This document shows positions 8,683-19,290 of a DNA stretch of 64,000 nt, piece after piece. The notes below the pieces were generated by a model. The model did no database searches. It had not been told where the DNA came from and saw nothing but the letters and a program-made list of their open reading frames with translations. The stretch comes from Lodderomyces elongisporus (lineage: Eukaryota > Ascomycota > Pichiomycetes > Serinales > Debaryomycetaceae). Position 1 is the stretch's first letter. The number at the start of each line of letters is the position of its first letter. The position numbers and the translations under genes were made by a program. The DNA lies in assembly GCF_030384665.1 (NCBI RefSeq), contig NC_083674.1:1-64000 (forward strand). Reading direction: 5' to 3'.

Positions 8683-11187
8683 CTACTTGGCTTGCTTAGT
8701 TGGAGTTGGTGCAGGCGATTGAGGTTCATGATACGACCTGTTGAACACTGCTTTCAAGTCAACTTTTGGCCGAGATGGGAAAAACTCTGATGGACTAGTT
8801 TCTTTGTTTGCCATGGCAAGCTTGCGAAGTTCTGGGGAAGTACCCCAGGGTTGAAGGATCTGCCCTTGATTTTGATCATCATCCGAGGCAATAAATGGTA
8901 AACTGTGTGGTGTAATCTTTTTCGGTGTTTGAAGAGGGTAAAGTGATTGTGCTTGTGCTTGTGATTGTACTTGTGGATGTGGATGTGGATGCGACTGCAC
9001 GTGAAGCTTGTTATTATCATTGTTATTCTTGTCTACGCCATTAACACTGTTTTGGTTTATTTCAAATCGTTTTTCAGATTCGGACTTGCGCAAATGATCA
9101 ACTTTAACAACCAATTTTTGTCGCTGTTTCACAGCTGCAGCCTCGTTTCTCTTTTCAGTGGTAGACTTTTTAGTAGATCTTGGTAATGAAAGGTAGTCAT
9201 ATTTTGGCATCAAGCGCGTCTCATTTTGTTTCTCTCCAGTTCCCTCCTTGCCGTTCCTGAAATTTTCTTGCTTTAAAGAGGTGGTCAAAAACCGGTTGCG
9301 CTCTCTTTTACCTTCCAGCTTCAACTGCCTTCTCTGATCTTTGGCTGCACTAGATGCAGTAGGTGACGTCAACCTCTCCAAGCGTGCTTCTGGCGTTAAC
9401 CGAATCCTTTTCGGTGAGTTGGTTAAAACAGATAGATTGGGCTTTGTATTTTCCAAAGTAGGTAACCTATAAGGTGATACTGGTCGTTTGGGAGATTGTT
9501 TTTGGGGTTTCAATTGTTGTTGTTGTTTTTGTTTTTGTTTTTGCATTTGCTGTTGTTGCTGTTGTTGCTGTTGTTGCTGCTGGTTGATTTGTTTTTGTGG
9601 AGATGGCAGCCTTTTCGGAGATAGTGAACGGAACCGACTAATGCTCTCCCATACATTGAGTGTGGGTTGTAGTTCAGTGGTGAAGCTTCTTGAAGGAACC
9701 AAACTGAAAAGCGCTTCTTTTTCGGGACTCGATTGAAAGCTAGGGGGATCATGCATTTGTTTAAACGTTGAAGCACCTTCTTCCTTTTGTTCTTCTCTTT
9801 GTTCTTCTTTTTCTTCCTCGTCTTCATCCATGAAAGAAGCCTTCTCATGGACAACAGAGACCTCCTCATGGGTATCTTCATCAAGTTGGATGTGACGATC
9901 TGTGATTTGATCCTTGTTTATTTGTTCAACGTTCCGTGATTGTATCATCCCTTGCTTTTGCAGTGGTAATCCTTGTTGTTCGTGATGGGTCGAAGCAGTG
10001 GCTATGGGATTAAGATTGGCACCGTTATTGACACTAGCATCAAGATTGACACCGTTATTAGTAATGTCCCTTGCACTTGTTTTTGAGCTAGGAAAGCTGT
10101 TTACTTCTCTTTGCTCATGGCGCGAGAGGAGTGATTCTCGTGTAGGCAATGCAACAAATATTGAACTACGTTGATGTTGGGTTTGCCCATCTTTTGTATA
10201 GTGGCTTTCTCTTTTCTGCATTTGTTCCCTCTCTCTAAGTTCAATGTCTCTAAAAAATGAAGATCGCTCTTTGTATCTGTTAGGAATTGTTTTTCTGATG
10301 GTTTGGAAAGAGTTGTCTGAATCTGGCTCAATATATCGCGCAGGAGTTTTGGGAACTGAAAACACGTTTAAAATACTTCTTGACTTTTCCAAGTATTGAG
10401 GATGTGGTGATTTTGGAAACGCTTCAGAAACATGACTCTGTGTTGGCTGTGTTGGTTCTAGTGGTTTTAGCGGATGTGGTGATTGTGGTGGTTGTGGTGG
10501 ATGCAGTATTGGTATCAGCTCTGCTACTGATTTTGGTTTTGATTCTCCTATTGTATGTGGTTGTGATGGCGTTTTACTTATATTTGTCAAATTCGAACTT
10601 CCAGGCTCAGTTTTGAAACTTTCTATGACTTCTCCTTTTATACTCTTAGTGTTTTCTGCATTCTTAGACACCACGGGTACCTCAAAAAGTGGATCATCTT
10701 CAACCGAGTTCACATTCCCTTTCACATTCACATCCTCGTTTCCATTCCTAATTCCATTTCCATTTCCATTTCCATTTCCGTTTCCGTTTCCTTTCCCACT
10801 TGGTTGTATATTCAGTTTCTCCTTATCAATAGTGTTAATGGCAGTACCATTCAACGGCTTTCTCGGCAGTGGCAAATCAACAGAGAATGGTACAGGTGTC
10901 AATATTGAAGGTGTCTTTCTAGTTCCTGAAGCACTCTTTATTGGAGAAGCGTAAGGATTACCTGCGTCTATAGATCTAAGCAGGCTAAAATCAATTGTGC
11001 CATTTAAAACCTGTTTTGTAAATCGTTTTACCTGATCAATATCGTCTAAAGTTTGTTTGTAATGTCGATCTATCTGTGCTGCCGCTTCAGTAAACAGTAG
11101 ATCCAATTCATTGGCAACAAACCTTGATGAGCCAGGTACTATATCGTGATTCTTCTTTCTAGTTGCCTTGAGCGCCCAGCTGGACAT
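8683..11187 (-). CDS. SLI15: INCENP-type chromosomal passenger protein Sli15
   Basis: The 834-residue protein fits the INCENP/Sli15 scaffold that binds and activates Aurora B (Ipl1) at centromeres and on the spindle. The N-terminus (WALKATRKKNHDIVPGSS onward, through about residue 70) matches the region that binds Bir1/Nbl1. The C-terminus carries an IN-box-like motif with the WGTSPELR block and a conserved acidic/Phe tail. Between them is a long disordered region rich in Ser/Pro, with several S/T-P sites suitable for Cdk, a polyglutamine tract (coding for 9490-9590) and NG repeats (10750-10800). It is longer than the S. cerevisiae protein (698 aa), mostly through these low-complexity insertions. 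Identification rests on the two ends. Confidence 0.82.
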   Translation of the reverse strand: MSSWALKATRKKNHDIVPGSSRFVANELDLLFTEAAAQIDRHYKQTLDDIDQVKRFTKQVLNGTIDFSLLRSIDAGNPYASPIKSASGTRKTPSILTPVPFSVDLPLPRKPLNGTAINTIDKEKLNIQPSGKGNGNGNGNGNGNGIRNGNEDVNVKGNVNSVEDDPLFEVPVVSKNAENTKSIKGEVIESFKTEPGSSNLTNISKTPSQPHTIGESKPKSVAELIPILHPPQPPQSPHPLKPLEPTQPTQSHVSEAFPKSPHPQYLEKSRSILNVFSVPKTPARYIEPDSDNSFQTIRKTIPNRYKERSSFFRDIELREREQMQKRESHYTKDGQTQHQRSSIFVALPTRESLLSRHEQREVNSFPSSKTSARDITNNGVNLDASVNNGANLNPIATASTHHEQQGLPLQKQGMIQSRNVEQINKDQITDRHIQLDEDTHEEVSVVHEKASFMDEDEEEKEEQREEQKEEGASTFKQMHDPPSFQSSPEKEALFSLVPSRSFTTELQPTLNVWESISRFRSLSPKRLPSPQKQINQQQQQQQQQQQQMQKQKQKQQQQLKPQKQSPKRPVSPYRLPTLENTKPNLSVLTNSPKRIRLTPEARLERLTSPTASSAAKDQRRQLKLEGKRERNRFLTTSLKQENFRNGKEGTGEKQNETRLMPKYDYLSLPRSTKKSTTEKRNEAAAVKQRQKLVVKVDHLRKSESEKRFEINQNSVNGVDKNNNDNNKLHVQSHPHPHPQVQSQAQAQSLYPLQTPKKITPHSLPFIASDDDQNQGQILQPWGTSPELRKLAMANKETSPSEFFPSRPKVDLKAVFNRSYHEPQSPAPTPTKQAK

Positions 11188-11743
11188 CGCATTTGAGTAA
11201 AATTATCTGCTTTGATGTGTATGGGTGATTATCAGATTGCCAGCTTGCCAGCTTGTCAGCTTATATGCTTGTATGATTGTATGTATGTGTGAAGTTAGGT
11301 GTTTGGTACTTATACCAGCTTGTGGCTGTCTACCTTTCTGTGTTTCGTTGCAAACATGTACGCAATTTTGCGCGCAAATATAAAAAAATATTGGACCGTA
11401 AACGAGGCAGGAAGAAACAGAAAAAGAGAGGAGAAAGAGATAAAAAAGAGATAGAGAAAGAGGAGGAAAAGGAGAGACGCGAATTCCCCAAAGAGTCTAC
11501 GGTCAAGATTATTGCCTTCCCTTCTTACTTTCTTTCTTTCTTTCTTTCCTTCTTTCCTTCTTACTTTCCTACTTTCTTACCTATTAACCTTTCCACCTCC
11601 TCACATCCTTCGAACCTCTTTCGTACTCCCTCCCCACGCTTCTTTTCCTACCTCACAATCATCTAAATTCCAATCCATATCTATTTAAACCAACTCCAAC
11701 CTTTTTCGACAACTAATTTCCCCCCCGCACATCTAGCAATTCC
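11188..11743. other. Divergent spacer between SLI15 and the PQ-loop gene
   Basis: The region contains purine-rich AGAGAAAG runs (11400-11480) and a CTTT/CTTC microsatellite (11520-11575), then a C-rich leader just before the ATG at 11744. An open frame at 11277-11666 is made of these simple repeats and is not believed. Both promoters must lie here. Confidence 0.45.
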
Positions 11744-12637
11744 ATGTTTGCCAGCACAACTGAGGATACACTCAACTGCTCCGTCTTTGAAGGCGCCTCG
11801 GCAGTAAATTTTGCCTTTTCAATACTAATCACATTTGGCATAATCATCAGTTATATACCTCAATATAGGCGAATCTACTTGAAACGCACATCCGAAGGTT
11901 TATCTACAAATTTTCTATTACTAGGTTCGTGTTGCTCCATCTTCACACTAACAAACATCTTTTTGGTGAGCTCGAGGGCAAGACAATGTTGTTACATTGG
12001 TGCACTAAACACTTTTAACTGTATAAGCTCGCAACTCAATTTGTTCCAAATAGGTATCCAATGTGTTTGTGCCATTATGATCTTGGTACTTGTCCTTGTC
12101 CTAACTAAAGACTCAATCAAGCAAGATAAACACGAGTATGCGAGGATCGAAGTTGTTGGCAAAATTGTTATGCTCCATGGCGTTGTTTCGCTTGTTGAGC
12201 TCTTGATTGGTTTCAATTCTTCCTCGACTGTGTTGTATTCCATTGCCAATATCAATGGTTTAATCTCGGCAGCATTGACGGTTGTCAAGTATGTGCCACA
12301 AATCAACACCACGTACCATTTAAAGCATCCAGGCACTTTGTCAATCGGTATGATGTGCATTCAAACGCCCGGTGGATTTGTGTTTGCTGCGACTTTGATG
12401 TTTACCAAAGGGTCACATTGGAGCTCGTGGGTAAGCTACTTGGTTGCGGCATTGTTGCAAGGAACTCTTTTGACGCTTTGCATTTATTATGAATACTTCA
12501 ATGGGAAAGCTCCCAATGGACTTACAGGTGTTCCAGCGAGTGACGAATTGGAGAGAGAAGCTGTTGATCGTATAATTGAGGAAAACACAACTGCAGCGGG
12601 ACTGCAAAGTGCAAGGGAAGATAGTCCGTTATTATAG
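11744..12637 (+). CDS. PQ-loop repeat membrane protein
   Basis: The 297-residue product is predicted to cross the membrane seven times. It has two PQ-loop motifs: SYIPQYRRIYLKRTSEGLS at about 36-54 and KYVPQINTTYHLKHPGTLS at about 185-203. In each, the Pro-Gln pair sits at the end of a helix. This is the signature of the MtN3/PQ-loop transporter superfamily, which includes cystinosin and the yeast vacuolar basic-amino-acid exporters Ypq1-3. The Cys-rich luminal segment between the repeats (RQCCYIGALNTFNC) and a dileucine near the C-terminus (SPLL) are compatible with a vacuolar location. The substrate cannot be told from sequence, and I do not assign it to a specific Ypq paralogue. Confidence 0.75.
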   Translation: MFASTTEDTLNCSVFEGASAVNFAFSILITFGIIISYIPQYRRIYLKRTSEGLSTNFLLLGSCCSIFTLTNIFLVSSRARQCCYIGALNTFNCISSQLNLFQIGIQCVCAIMILVLVLVLTKDSIKQDKHEYARIEVVGKIVMLHGVVSLVELLIGFNSSSTVLYSIANINGLISAALTVVKYVPQINTTYHLKHPGTLSIGMMCIQTPGGFVFAATLMFTKGSHWSSWVSYLVAALLQGTLLTLCIYYEYFNGKAPNGLTGVPASDELEREAVDRIIEENTTAAGLQSAREDSPLL

Positions 12638-13162
12638 GTTTACAAAGTCAAAGTAGTGTTTTATGTTTTTTGGAAAAAAAAAAGATTTAATTGTAGATGG
12701 TAATTGTAAGTTTACTTTTGAGCATCATTTTTAGTATACTAATGGAGTATTAACTGTATATGAGTTGTATATTATTGCCGTACACTTTTGTGGTTACAAA
12801 GGCGACGCGAGTGTGTACACCAACGATGCTGCTGACAAATATGCACATTTCCGCGCACATCGCGCTTATCTTCAGTAAAATGTGGCCGTGGCAATGGCAG
12901 CAGTGTGGTATCTTGAGATCTTTCGCCACAATAACTAATATGCTTGCTAATTTTCGAAACAAGTTATAAATAAAAAATGAAAAAACCAAAAACAAAAATT
13001 GGTAAATGAAATATAAACAATCTATGAGTTAGAGTCGAATTTTTTTTTTTGTTTTTAGTTTGAATTCAGAATTAGTGAAAGTTTTTCTAAAAAATATAAG
13101 AAAGAAATAATTCAGAAATAAATTAAAGTTTCATTTACCCATACCCAGACTTTTATCCAACC
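12638..13162. other. Spacer before ECM38
   Basis: The first 60 bases are T/A-rich and likely terminate the PQ-loop gene. A locally G+C-richer patch (12780-12920) and a final AT-rich 150 bp make up the upstream region of the gamma-glutamyltransferase gene. Short open frames on both strands in 12750-12995 mirror each other and have no recognisable content. Confidence 0.4.
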
Positions 13163-15175
13163 ATGGATGAGAAACCACTTATTAAGAACACGAGTCATAC
13201 AAGGATAGTAGTGCAGAGATTGTTATTGATTCTACCATTTGTACTCTGTGCATTGACATTTTTGAGATACTCGAAGCAAACAGCAACAACAACAAGAGGA
13301 TGGCGTTACTTGAACCCACTTTACCAATTTACAACTATCGAGCGAGCTGATCCATATATTGCAATTCAGGGCAATGATCCACTTCACGATAATCTTGGTC
13401 AGCCTACATTGTACCCATCTAAAGAGCATTTGCATGTTGGATCAAAGGCAATGGTTGCTAGTGATGTACCACTCTGCTCTACAATGGGAAAAGATATTTT
13501 GCTTCGAGGTGGCAATGCTGCTGATGCTGCAGTCACTGTAGCATTGTGCATTGGATCTATTAATTCTCATAGTTCGGGTATAGGCGGTGGTGGCTTTATC
13601 CTTAGTCGAAACCATTTACGCACTAGAAAAGGAAAAGGAAAAGGAACTGAAAAAGGTCACGAGCGAGAGCTAGAGCTAGAAGAAGAAGAGGAAGTTTTGA
13701 GTATCGATGCCAGAGAAATGGCACCTGAAAAAGCTTACAAGGAGATGTACCATGGCTCTTTTGTTTTGAGCAAGATTGGTGGGTTGAGTGTTGCTATTCC
13801 TGGAGAATTGAAAGGACTTGAAGAATTGTTCAAGCGTCACGGAAGTGGGAACTTGACTTGGAGTGAGTTGATCCAGCCTGTTGTTGAACTCAATCGCAAA
13901 GGGTGGAAATGTTCCAAAGTGTTTGAAAAAGTTGTTAGTATTGAATACGACTTGGTTTTGTCAAAGGTTCCCAGCTTGAGAAAGACTTGGGATTTTATTT
14001 TCAATAGCCATGATGATGGTGATGATCATGATCGATTGGTTAAGGAGGGAGATTGGATTACTAGACCCAATTACGCTAATACCTTGGAGTTGATTGCTCA
14101 AAATGGGAGTAGTGCAATCTTTTATGATCCAGAGGGGCCAATTGTGACATCGCTTGTTGAGACAATTGACAAGTGGGGCGGTATTGTTACCAAAGAGGAC
14201 TTTGCAAACTACAAGGTGAATGTAGAATCTCCCATACAGTCCAAGTTGAATGAGTATTCTGTCTACACTAGTAATGGAGTTTCTTCTGGTTTGGCATTGG
14301 TTGCAGGTTTAAATTTCTTCCACAATGTGTCTACGGTTACTAATAATAATAATAATGATGATGATGATGATGACAAAGTGTTGTTCAATCACAAGTTGAT
14401 TGAAAGTTATAAATGGTCAAGTTCGGTAAGAACACGATTGGGCGATTATCAAGAGCGCTCAAAAGTCATTGCCAAATATTCGCAGCACGATTGGATAAGT
14501 GAATTGCATGCTAATCAAGGTTATTCGGATTCCACAACTTTTCCTTGGAGGCACTATGATCCCAAGTATGAGCTTGTTGAGCCTCAAGGCACGTCGCATT
14601 TCTCCATTGTTGATGAAAATGATAATGCTGTTGGTATGACTACTACAGTTAACTTGTTGTTTGGCTCAATGGTGTATGATCCCAATACAGGTATTATATT
14701 AAACGACGAGATGGATGATTTTTCACAGCCAAATGCTAGCAATGCGTTTAACCTTACTCCTTCAGTTTACAATTTTGTCCAGCCTGGGAAACGGCCATTA
14801 TCGTCGACTGCGCCTACAATCATCACCCATAATAATACAACTGATTTGGTTATTGGTGCTGCTGGTGGTAGTAGAATCACCAATACTGTTTTGCAAGCGA
14901 TAATCAGGCTTTATTTTGCAAACTTTACTTTGCTCGATGCCATTGCTTATCCCAGATTGCATCATCAATTGATTCCCGAACACGTCATGTGTGAAAACTT
15001 GACGATTTTCAACAATGAGTTTCCTGGTATTTTTGAAAAGTTACTGGTTAAGAAGCATACGTTTATGGAGACTGGCTCGTTAACAGCAATGAATGGTATA
15101 AAGAGAATGAAAGATGGCGTGTTACATGGTGTTAGTGATTTTTGGAGGAAAAGAGGTGAAGCTGATGGATATTGA
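13163..15175 (+). CDS. ECM38: Gamma-glutamyltransferase (glutathione hydrolase)
   Basis: A 670-residue gamma-glutamyltranspeptidase, which removes the glutamyl group from glutathione in the vacuole; EC 2.3.2.2 / 3.4.19.13. A short cytosolic tail and one signal-anchor (about 18-35) give type II topology. The large-subunit core starts near residue 95 (MVASDVPLCSTMGKDILLRGGNAADAA is the family block, spanning about 98-124). The autoprocessing nucleophile is the Thr of the GTSHFSIVD motif, residue 477, and the GG-S oxyanion segment (AAGGSRI) follows. Two low-complexity insertions look lineage-specific: a Lys/Glu-rich loop near 155-175 and an Asn/Asp run near 395-405 coded by AAT and GAT repeats. 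The family's catalytic residues appear intact. Confidence 0.93.
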   Translation: MDEKPLIKNTSHTRIVVQRLLLILPFVLCALTFLRYSKQTATTTRGWRYLNPLYQFTTIERADPYIAIQGNDPLHDNLGQPTLYPSKEHLHVGSKAMVASDVPLCSTMGKDILLRGGNAADAAVTVALCIGSINSHSSGIGGGGFILSRNHLRTRKGKGKGTEKGHERELELEEEEEVLSIDAREMAPEKAYKEMYHGSFVLSKIGGLSVAIPGELKGLEELFKRHGSGNLTWSELIQPVVELNRKGWKCSKVFEKVVSIEYDLVLSKVPSLRKTWDFIFNSHDDGDDHDRLVKEGDWITRPNYANTLELIAQNGSSAIFYDPEGPIVTSLVETIDKWGGIVTKEDFANYKVNVESPIQSKLNEYSVYTSNGVSSGLALVAGLNFFHNVSTVTNNNNNDDDDDDKVLFNHKLIESYKWSSSVRTRLGDYQERSKVIAKYSQHDWISELHANQGYSDSTTFPWRHYDPKYELVEPQGTSHFSIVDENDNAVGMTTTVNLLFGSMVYDPNTGIILNDEMDDFSQPNASNAFNLTPSVYNFVQPGKRPLSSTAPTIITHNNTTDLVIGAAGGSRITNTVLQAIIRLYFANFTLLDAIAYPRLHHQLIPEHVMCENLTIFNNEFPGIFEKLLVKKHTFMETGSLTAMNGIKRMKDGVLHGVSDFWRKRGEADGY

Positions 15176-16965
15176 TAGATTATTTCTTTTTTTTTTTTTC
15201 TTCCATTATTTTTTCTCTTCAGTGAATATAATGTGTACATGTGATATCCCGTGTATATAATAGACAAATAGCCGATGGAAATAATATTATTAGCAATAAT
15301 AGATTATCTGTGGTATGCTGTAGTTCTTTGAGATCGATGAATTGGTAAACAAAAAAAAAGGTAAAAATAAAAAATAAAAAAAGAAACAGCTGGTTCAAAG
15401 TTAATTATCGGATATAGAAGCACCGGCTATTTCATGGAAGGTAGAGAGGTGGGAAGGGAAAGGAATGAGGGAGAAAGGAAGCAAGAAAGGAAAACACATG
15501 AGGACACAATGTAAGTTTATGTAAGTATTGTTTTCTGTTTTCCAAATTCTTTTTAACGCATAACCAATGGGATGTAAACCACTTTGAAAAATAAAAAGAA
15601 AATCGGAAAAAAAAAAATAAACAAAAATTTATACTACGTAAATGAACAATAAGATCTTGTAGGTTCTTGAAATTTTAGCATACTCCTTTGTTTTTATTCT
15701 GTTTCTGTTTATCTCTAAACAGCTTTCTAAATACTTTTTGTTCATTCTCTTTGCTTCTACTTTGTTTTTGCTTCTCCTGTACAGGCTACATGTTTGATTA
15801 TCTCTCCCTCGACCGCCCCTCTCCGTTCCCCACAAAAAAAAAAGAAACCAATCACTCTTTAAAGAATAGGTGGAATTTTTATTTTATTTTTATTTTATTT
15901 ATATTTATATTTATATTTATACTTATATTTTAATTTTAATTTTAATTTTAATTTTTCTTATTCCATGGAAAAAGCAACGATACCACTCTCGATAATTTGG
16001 GATAACTGGAAAATCCGTTCACCCATTGATGAACTCCAGCATATTCTAAAACCCCGACAAAATTGATAAAGAAAATATAAAATAAAATAAAATAAAACTA
16101 CATATTCTAATCAATGTTTTCTCTGGTCAAGTACTTGTATTTGTTGTTCTTTTCATTTTCTTTTTCTTTTTAATAAACACATCTACATGACATAGTACGG
16201 ATAGTTTGTTCAGCAATGTAAATTTACCCCAACTTGTGTGCTCAAACACAAGAATATGTTTGTGAAGTTCTGATTGGCTGAAATTTAACTCTTACAACTC
16301 AAACAGAATAAAAAAAATGAATTTAAAAATAAAAAATAAAGATAACTGCATGGATATATAAACTGTATCTCTTCTCCGCGGATACACGACCCTAATAGTA
16401 GTCTGTTATGCGGGTAAATTACCGTGGTGGGCACACAAGTATCTTTACTTACTCACTTCTATTTGTGTGTTTGTGTATATACCTTGTGCAAAACTCCGAA
16501 GGCCCCTTTTGGGTTATTTTTTATTTTTTATTTTATTTTTTTATTTTATTGATTCTCTGGTTGGTGGGCGAATGGAATGATAAGAATAAAATCTTTTTTT
16601 TATTTTTGCAGTCCCCAAAAGACAAAGAGAGCGTCATTGCATCGGAGTAGTGGAAATGTGGGGGTGGGGCGTAGTGTGTGGGACATAGTGGAGAAAATAC
16701 CCCATCCATACTAATCCACACACAACAAGTACAAATGTATACCACTATATATATATATCTGTATATATATCTGTATATATGTCGAAGATTGTTTCTGAGT
16801 AGGTTTTATAAAGGTAGACACTTGCTTCAAGTTTTTATAGAACTATTACACTATTGTCCCATATACTTTATCTACCAATAAACTTAAAGAGACCTAAATT
16901 TTTTACCGCCCCCCTCCCCCCACCTTTCCTCTTCTTCTTTCATTCTACATTCCATTATCCAACTT
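15176..16965. other. Long gene-free intergenic region, 1.8 kb
   Basis: No convincing coding sequence is present. The frames are short and rich in Phe/Ile from T-runs. There are TTTTA/TTTAT repeats (15870-15955 and 16515-16555), a perfect 7-bp inverted repeat with a 6-base loop (CTTGTGT/ACACAAG, 16233-16252), a CCGCGG palindrome near 16377-16382, and TATATA/TCTGTATATA repeats near 16745-16780. The last 600 bp are presumably the promoter of the carnitine acetyltransferase gene. The unusual length for this compact genome may reflect complex carbon-source control. Confidence 0.5.
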
Positions 16966-19116
16966 ATGACTTATCAACAACAAGACCAGTTGAAAAAGCT
17001 TCCCATACCAGATTTGCAACAAACATGCACAAACTACTTGAAAGTCTTGAGACCTCTACAAACTGATAAAGAGTATAAATGCACGGAGTTGGCTGTAAAG
17101 GAATTTGTTGAGAAACACGACAATTCTCCTTCCATTGGCGCATTCTTGGATGACTGCTTGCGCAAATACGCTGCTGATAAACCAAGTTATATCGAGCAGT
17201 TTTGGTACGATGCATATCTAAACTATGACTCGCCAGTGGTGCTCAATTTGAACCCATTTTTCTTGCTCGAAGACGACCCTTTTACCCAAAAAGAAACAAG
17301 CGCAATTGATCCCCAGATTAAAAGAGCAACATCCTTGACCCTCTCATCCTTGAAATTCATCCAGGCATTAAAGAAGGAGAAATTGAGCGTTGACACATTG
17401 AAAAATGGCAAGCCATTGTGCATGTACCAGTTTACAAAACTTTTTGGCTCCTCAAGAATTCCAACAAATGATGGATGTATGATGCAATCTGACCCAACTT
17501 CAAACCATATTGTCGTGATGTCCAAATCCCAATTTTACTGGTTTGACGTTTTGGACTCAAACAATAACATTATCCTCCACGAGTCCGACTTGAATATCAA
17601 CTTTCACTCTATTGTCCACGACTCGTTGCTCACCTCGAATAACGATATCGCCAAGTCCTCCTTTGGTGTATTAACATCGGAGAATAGAAGTGTTTGGGCA
17701 AGCGTTCGTAAAAACGTTATCAACACAAACCCAATCAACAAGGAGGTGTTGGCCATTATTGACTCTGCATTATTCATTATGTGTCTTGACGATATCGAGA
17801 TTGACGACTTGTCTGAGCTATCCAAGAATATGCTTTGTGGATTATCCATGCTTGATAAAGGTATACAAGTTGGAACATGCACAAACAGGTGGTACGACAA
17901 GTTGCAGATTATTGTCACCAAGAATGGTAAAGCAGGTATCAATTTCGAACATACGGGCGTTGATGGCCACACTGTGCTCAGGTTTGTCTCTGACATTTAT
18001 ACCGATTCCATATTATCGTTTGCACATTCTATAAACACCCATGCACCATCTTTATACAAGAGCAACTCCAATGACTCCTCTGCAAGCGAAGAAGGGCTCA
18101 TTACCGTTCCAAGAAAATTGGAATGGGACTTGACACCTGACTTGTCTTTGGCATTGCGGTTTGGCGAAACCAGACTTTCAGACTTGATTAACCAAAATGA
18201 ATTGCGCCACTTGGAATTCCGCTCTTATGGATCAAGCCAAATTAAAAAGATGAAATTTAGCCCAGATGCCTTTGTCCAAATGGCTTTCCAAGCAACTTAT
18301 TATGCATTGTATGGCAAAGTTGAATGCACGTATGAGCCAGCAATGACCAAACATTTTTTCCATGGTCGTACTGAAGCAATCAGAACCGTTTCACAAGAAT
18401 CAAACATGTTTGTTCGTAAATTCTTTGACCCTCAAGTTGCAAATACTGAGAAATCGGAATACCTCAACCAAGCATGCAAATCACACTCGGCTCAAACGAG
18501 ATTATGTTCCAATGGAGAAGGCGTTGATCGTCACTTGTATGCATTGTTTTGCTTATGGAAGAGATTGTTGACGAGGTATGAACAGAAGAAGCAGGGATTT
18601 GTCTTTAACGATGATTTGGAATTTGAGATTCCAGATGAAATTGCAGAGCTTCCAGCAATCTTTGCTGACCCGGGCTGGGACAGATTAAACAATACCATCA
18701 TCTCTACATCAAACTGTGGTAACCCTTCATTGCGTCTCTTTGGATTCGGTCCGGTGTCACCCAGTGGATTTGGTATTGGCTACATTATCAAAGATGATTC
18801 AATTTCATTCTGTGTTGGATCAAAATACAGACAAACGCAAAGATTTTTGATTACATTGAATTCGTATTTACAAGAGATTGCTCAAATCTGGAATGATGTT
18901 GAATTGCAAAAGAAGATGAATGTAGCTGATGCACCCAGAGTCGAGAGAAACAACAGAAACTTGACTTCATTGCTTGGAGGATACAGCTACTTTGACGTTG
19001 GCGAGGAAGAAATCAAGAGCAGAGGACAATCACCAGAACCACCTTTCTTGGCAAAGGCCAATTCTGGTTTCAGTTTACGTGATATTGGAAAAAAGTTGAG
19101 ACTCAGTGAGTATTGA
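16966..19116 (+). CDS. Carnitine O-acetyltransferase, cytosolic Yat type
   Basis: The 716-residue enzyme belongs to the choline/carnitine acyltransferase family and transfers acetyl groups between CoA and carnitine. Candida yeasts need this step to move acetyl units between compartments during growth on fatty acids, acetate or ethanol. The start (LPIPDLQQTCTNYL) is the family's N-terminal signature. The catalytic His is residue 329 in NFEHTGVDGHTVLRF. The carnitine-site motif STSNCGN and the glycine-rich GPVSPSGFGIGY segment are near 583-610. There is no mitochondrial presequence, and the C-terminus (SEY) is not a PTS1 signal, so a cytosolic Yat1/Ctn-like enzyme is more likely than the dual-targeted Cat2. 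The exact paralogue is uncertain. Confidence 0.88.
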   Translation: MTYQQQDQLKKLPIPDLQQTCTNYLKVLRPLQTDKEYKCTELAVKEFVEKHDNSPSIGAFLDDCLRKYAADKPSYIEQFWYDAYLNYDSPVVLNLNPFFLLEDDPFTQKETSAIDPQIKRATSLTLSSLKFIQALKKEKLSVDTLKNGKPLCMYQFTKLFGSSRIPTNDGCMMQSDPTSNHIVVMSKSQFYWFDVLDSNNNIILHESDLNINFHSIVHDSLLTSNNDIAKSSFGVLTSENRSVWASVRKNVINTNPINKEVLAIIDSALFIMCLDDIEIDDLSELSKNMLCGLSMLDKGIQVGTCTNRWYDKLQIIVTKNGKAGINFEHTGVDGHTVLRFVSDIYTDSILSFAHSINTHAPSLYKSNSNDSSASEEGLITVPRKLEWDLTPDLSLALRFGETRLSDLINQNELRHLEFRSYGSSQIKKMKFSPDAFVQMAFQATYYALYGKVECTYEPAMTKHFFHGRTEAIRTVSQESNMFVRKFFDPQVANTEKSEYLNQACKSHSAQTRLCSNGEGVDRHLYALFCLWKRLLTRYEQKKQGFVFNDDLEFEIPDEIAELPAIFADPGWDRLNNTIISTSNCGNPSLRLFGFGPVSPSGFGIGYIIKDDSISFCVGSKYRQTQRFLITLNSYLQEIAQIWNDVELQKKMNVADAPRVERNNRNLTSLLGGYSYFDVGEEEIKSRGQSPEPPFLAKANSGFSLRDIGKKLRLSEY

Positions 19117-19290
19117 AGCTTTTTCTCTGTTTACTTATCTATCCATTTATTTATTTATATATATATATATATATTTATTAGTTCTATTTATTTATTTATT
19201 TATTGATTAAATTATCCATTCATTTATTCGTTGATTTGTTTATTAGTTTTTATGACCCCATCCCCCCTTTTTTATATATAATAGCTCGTG

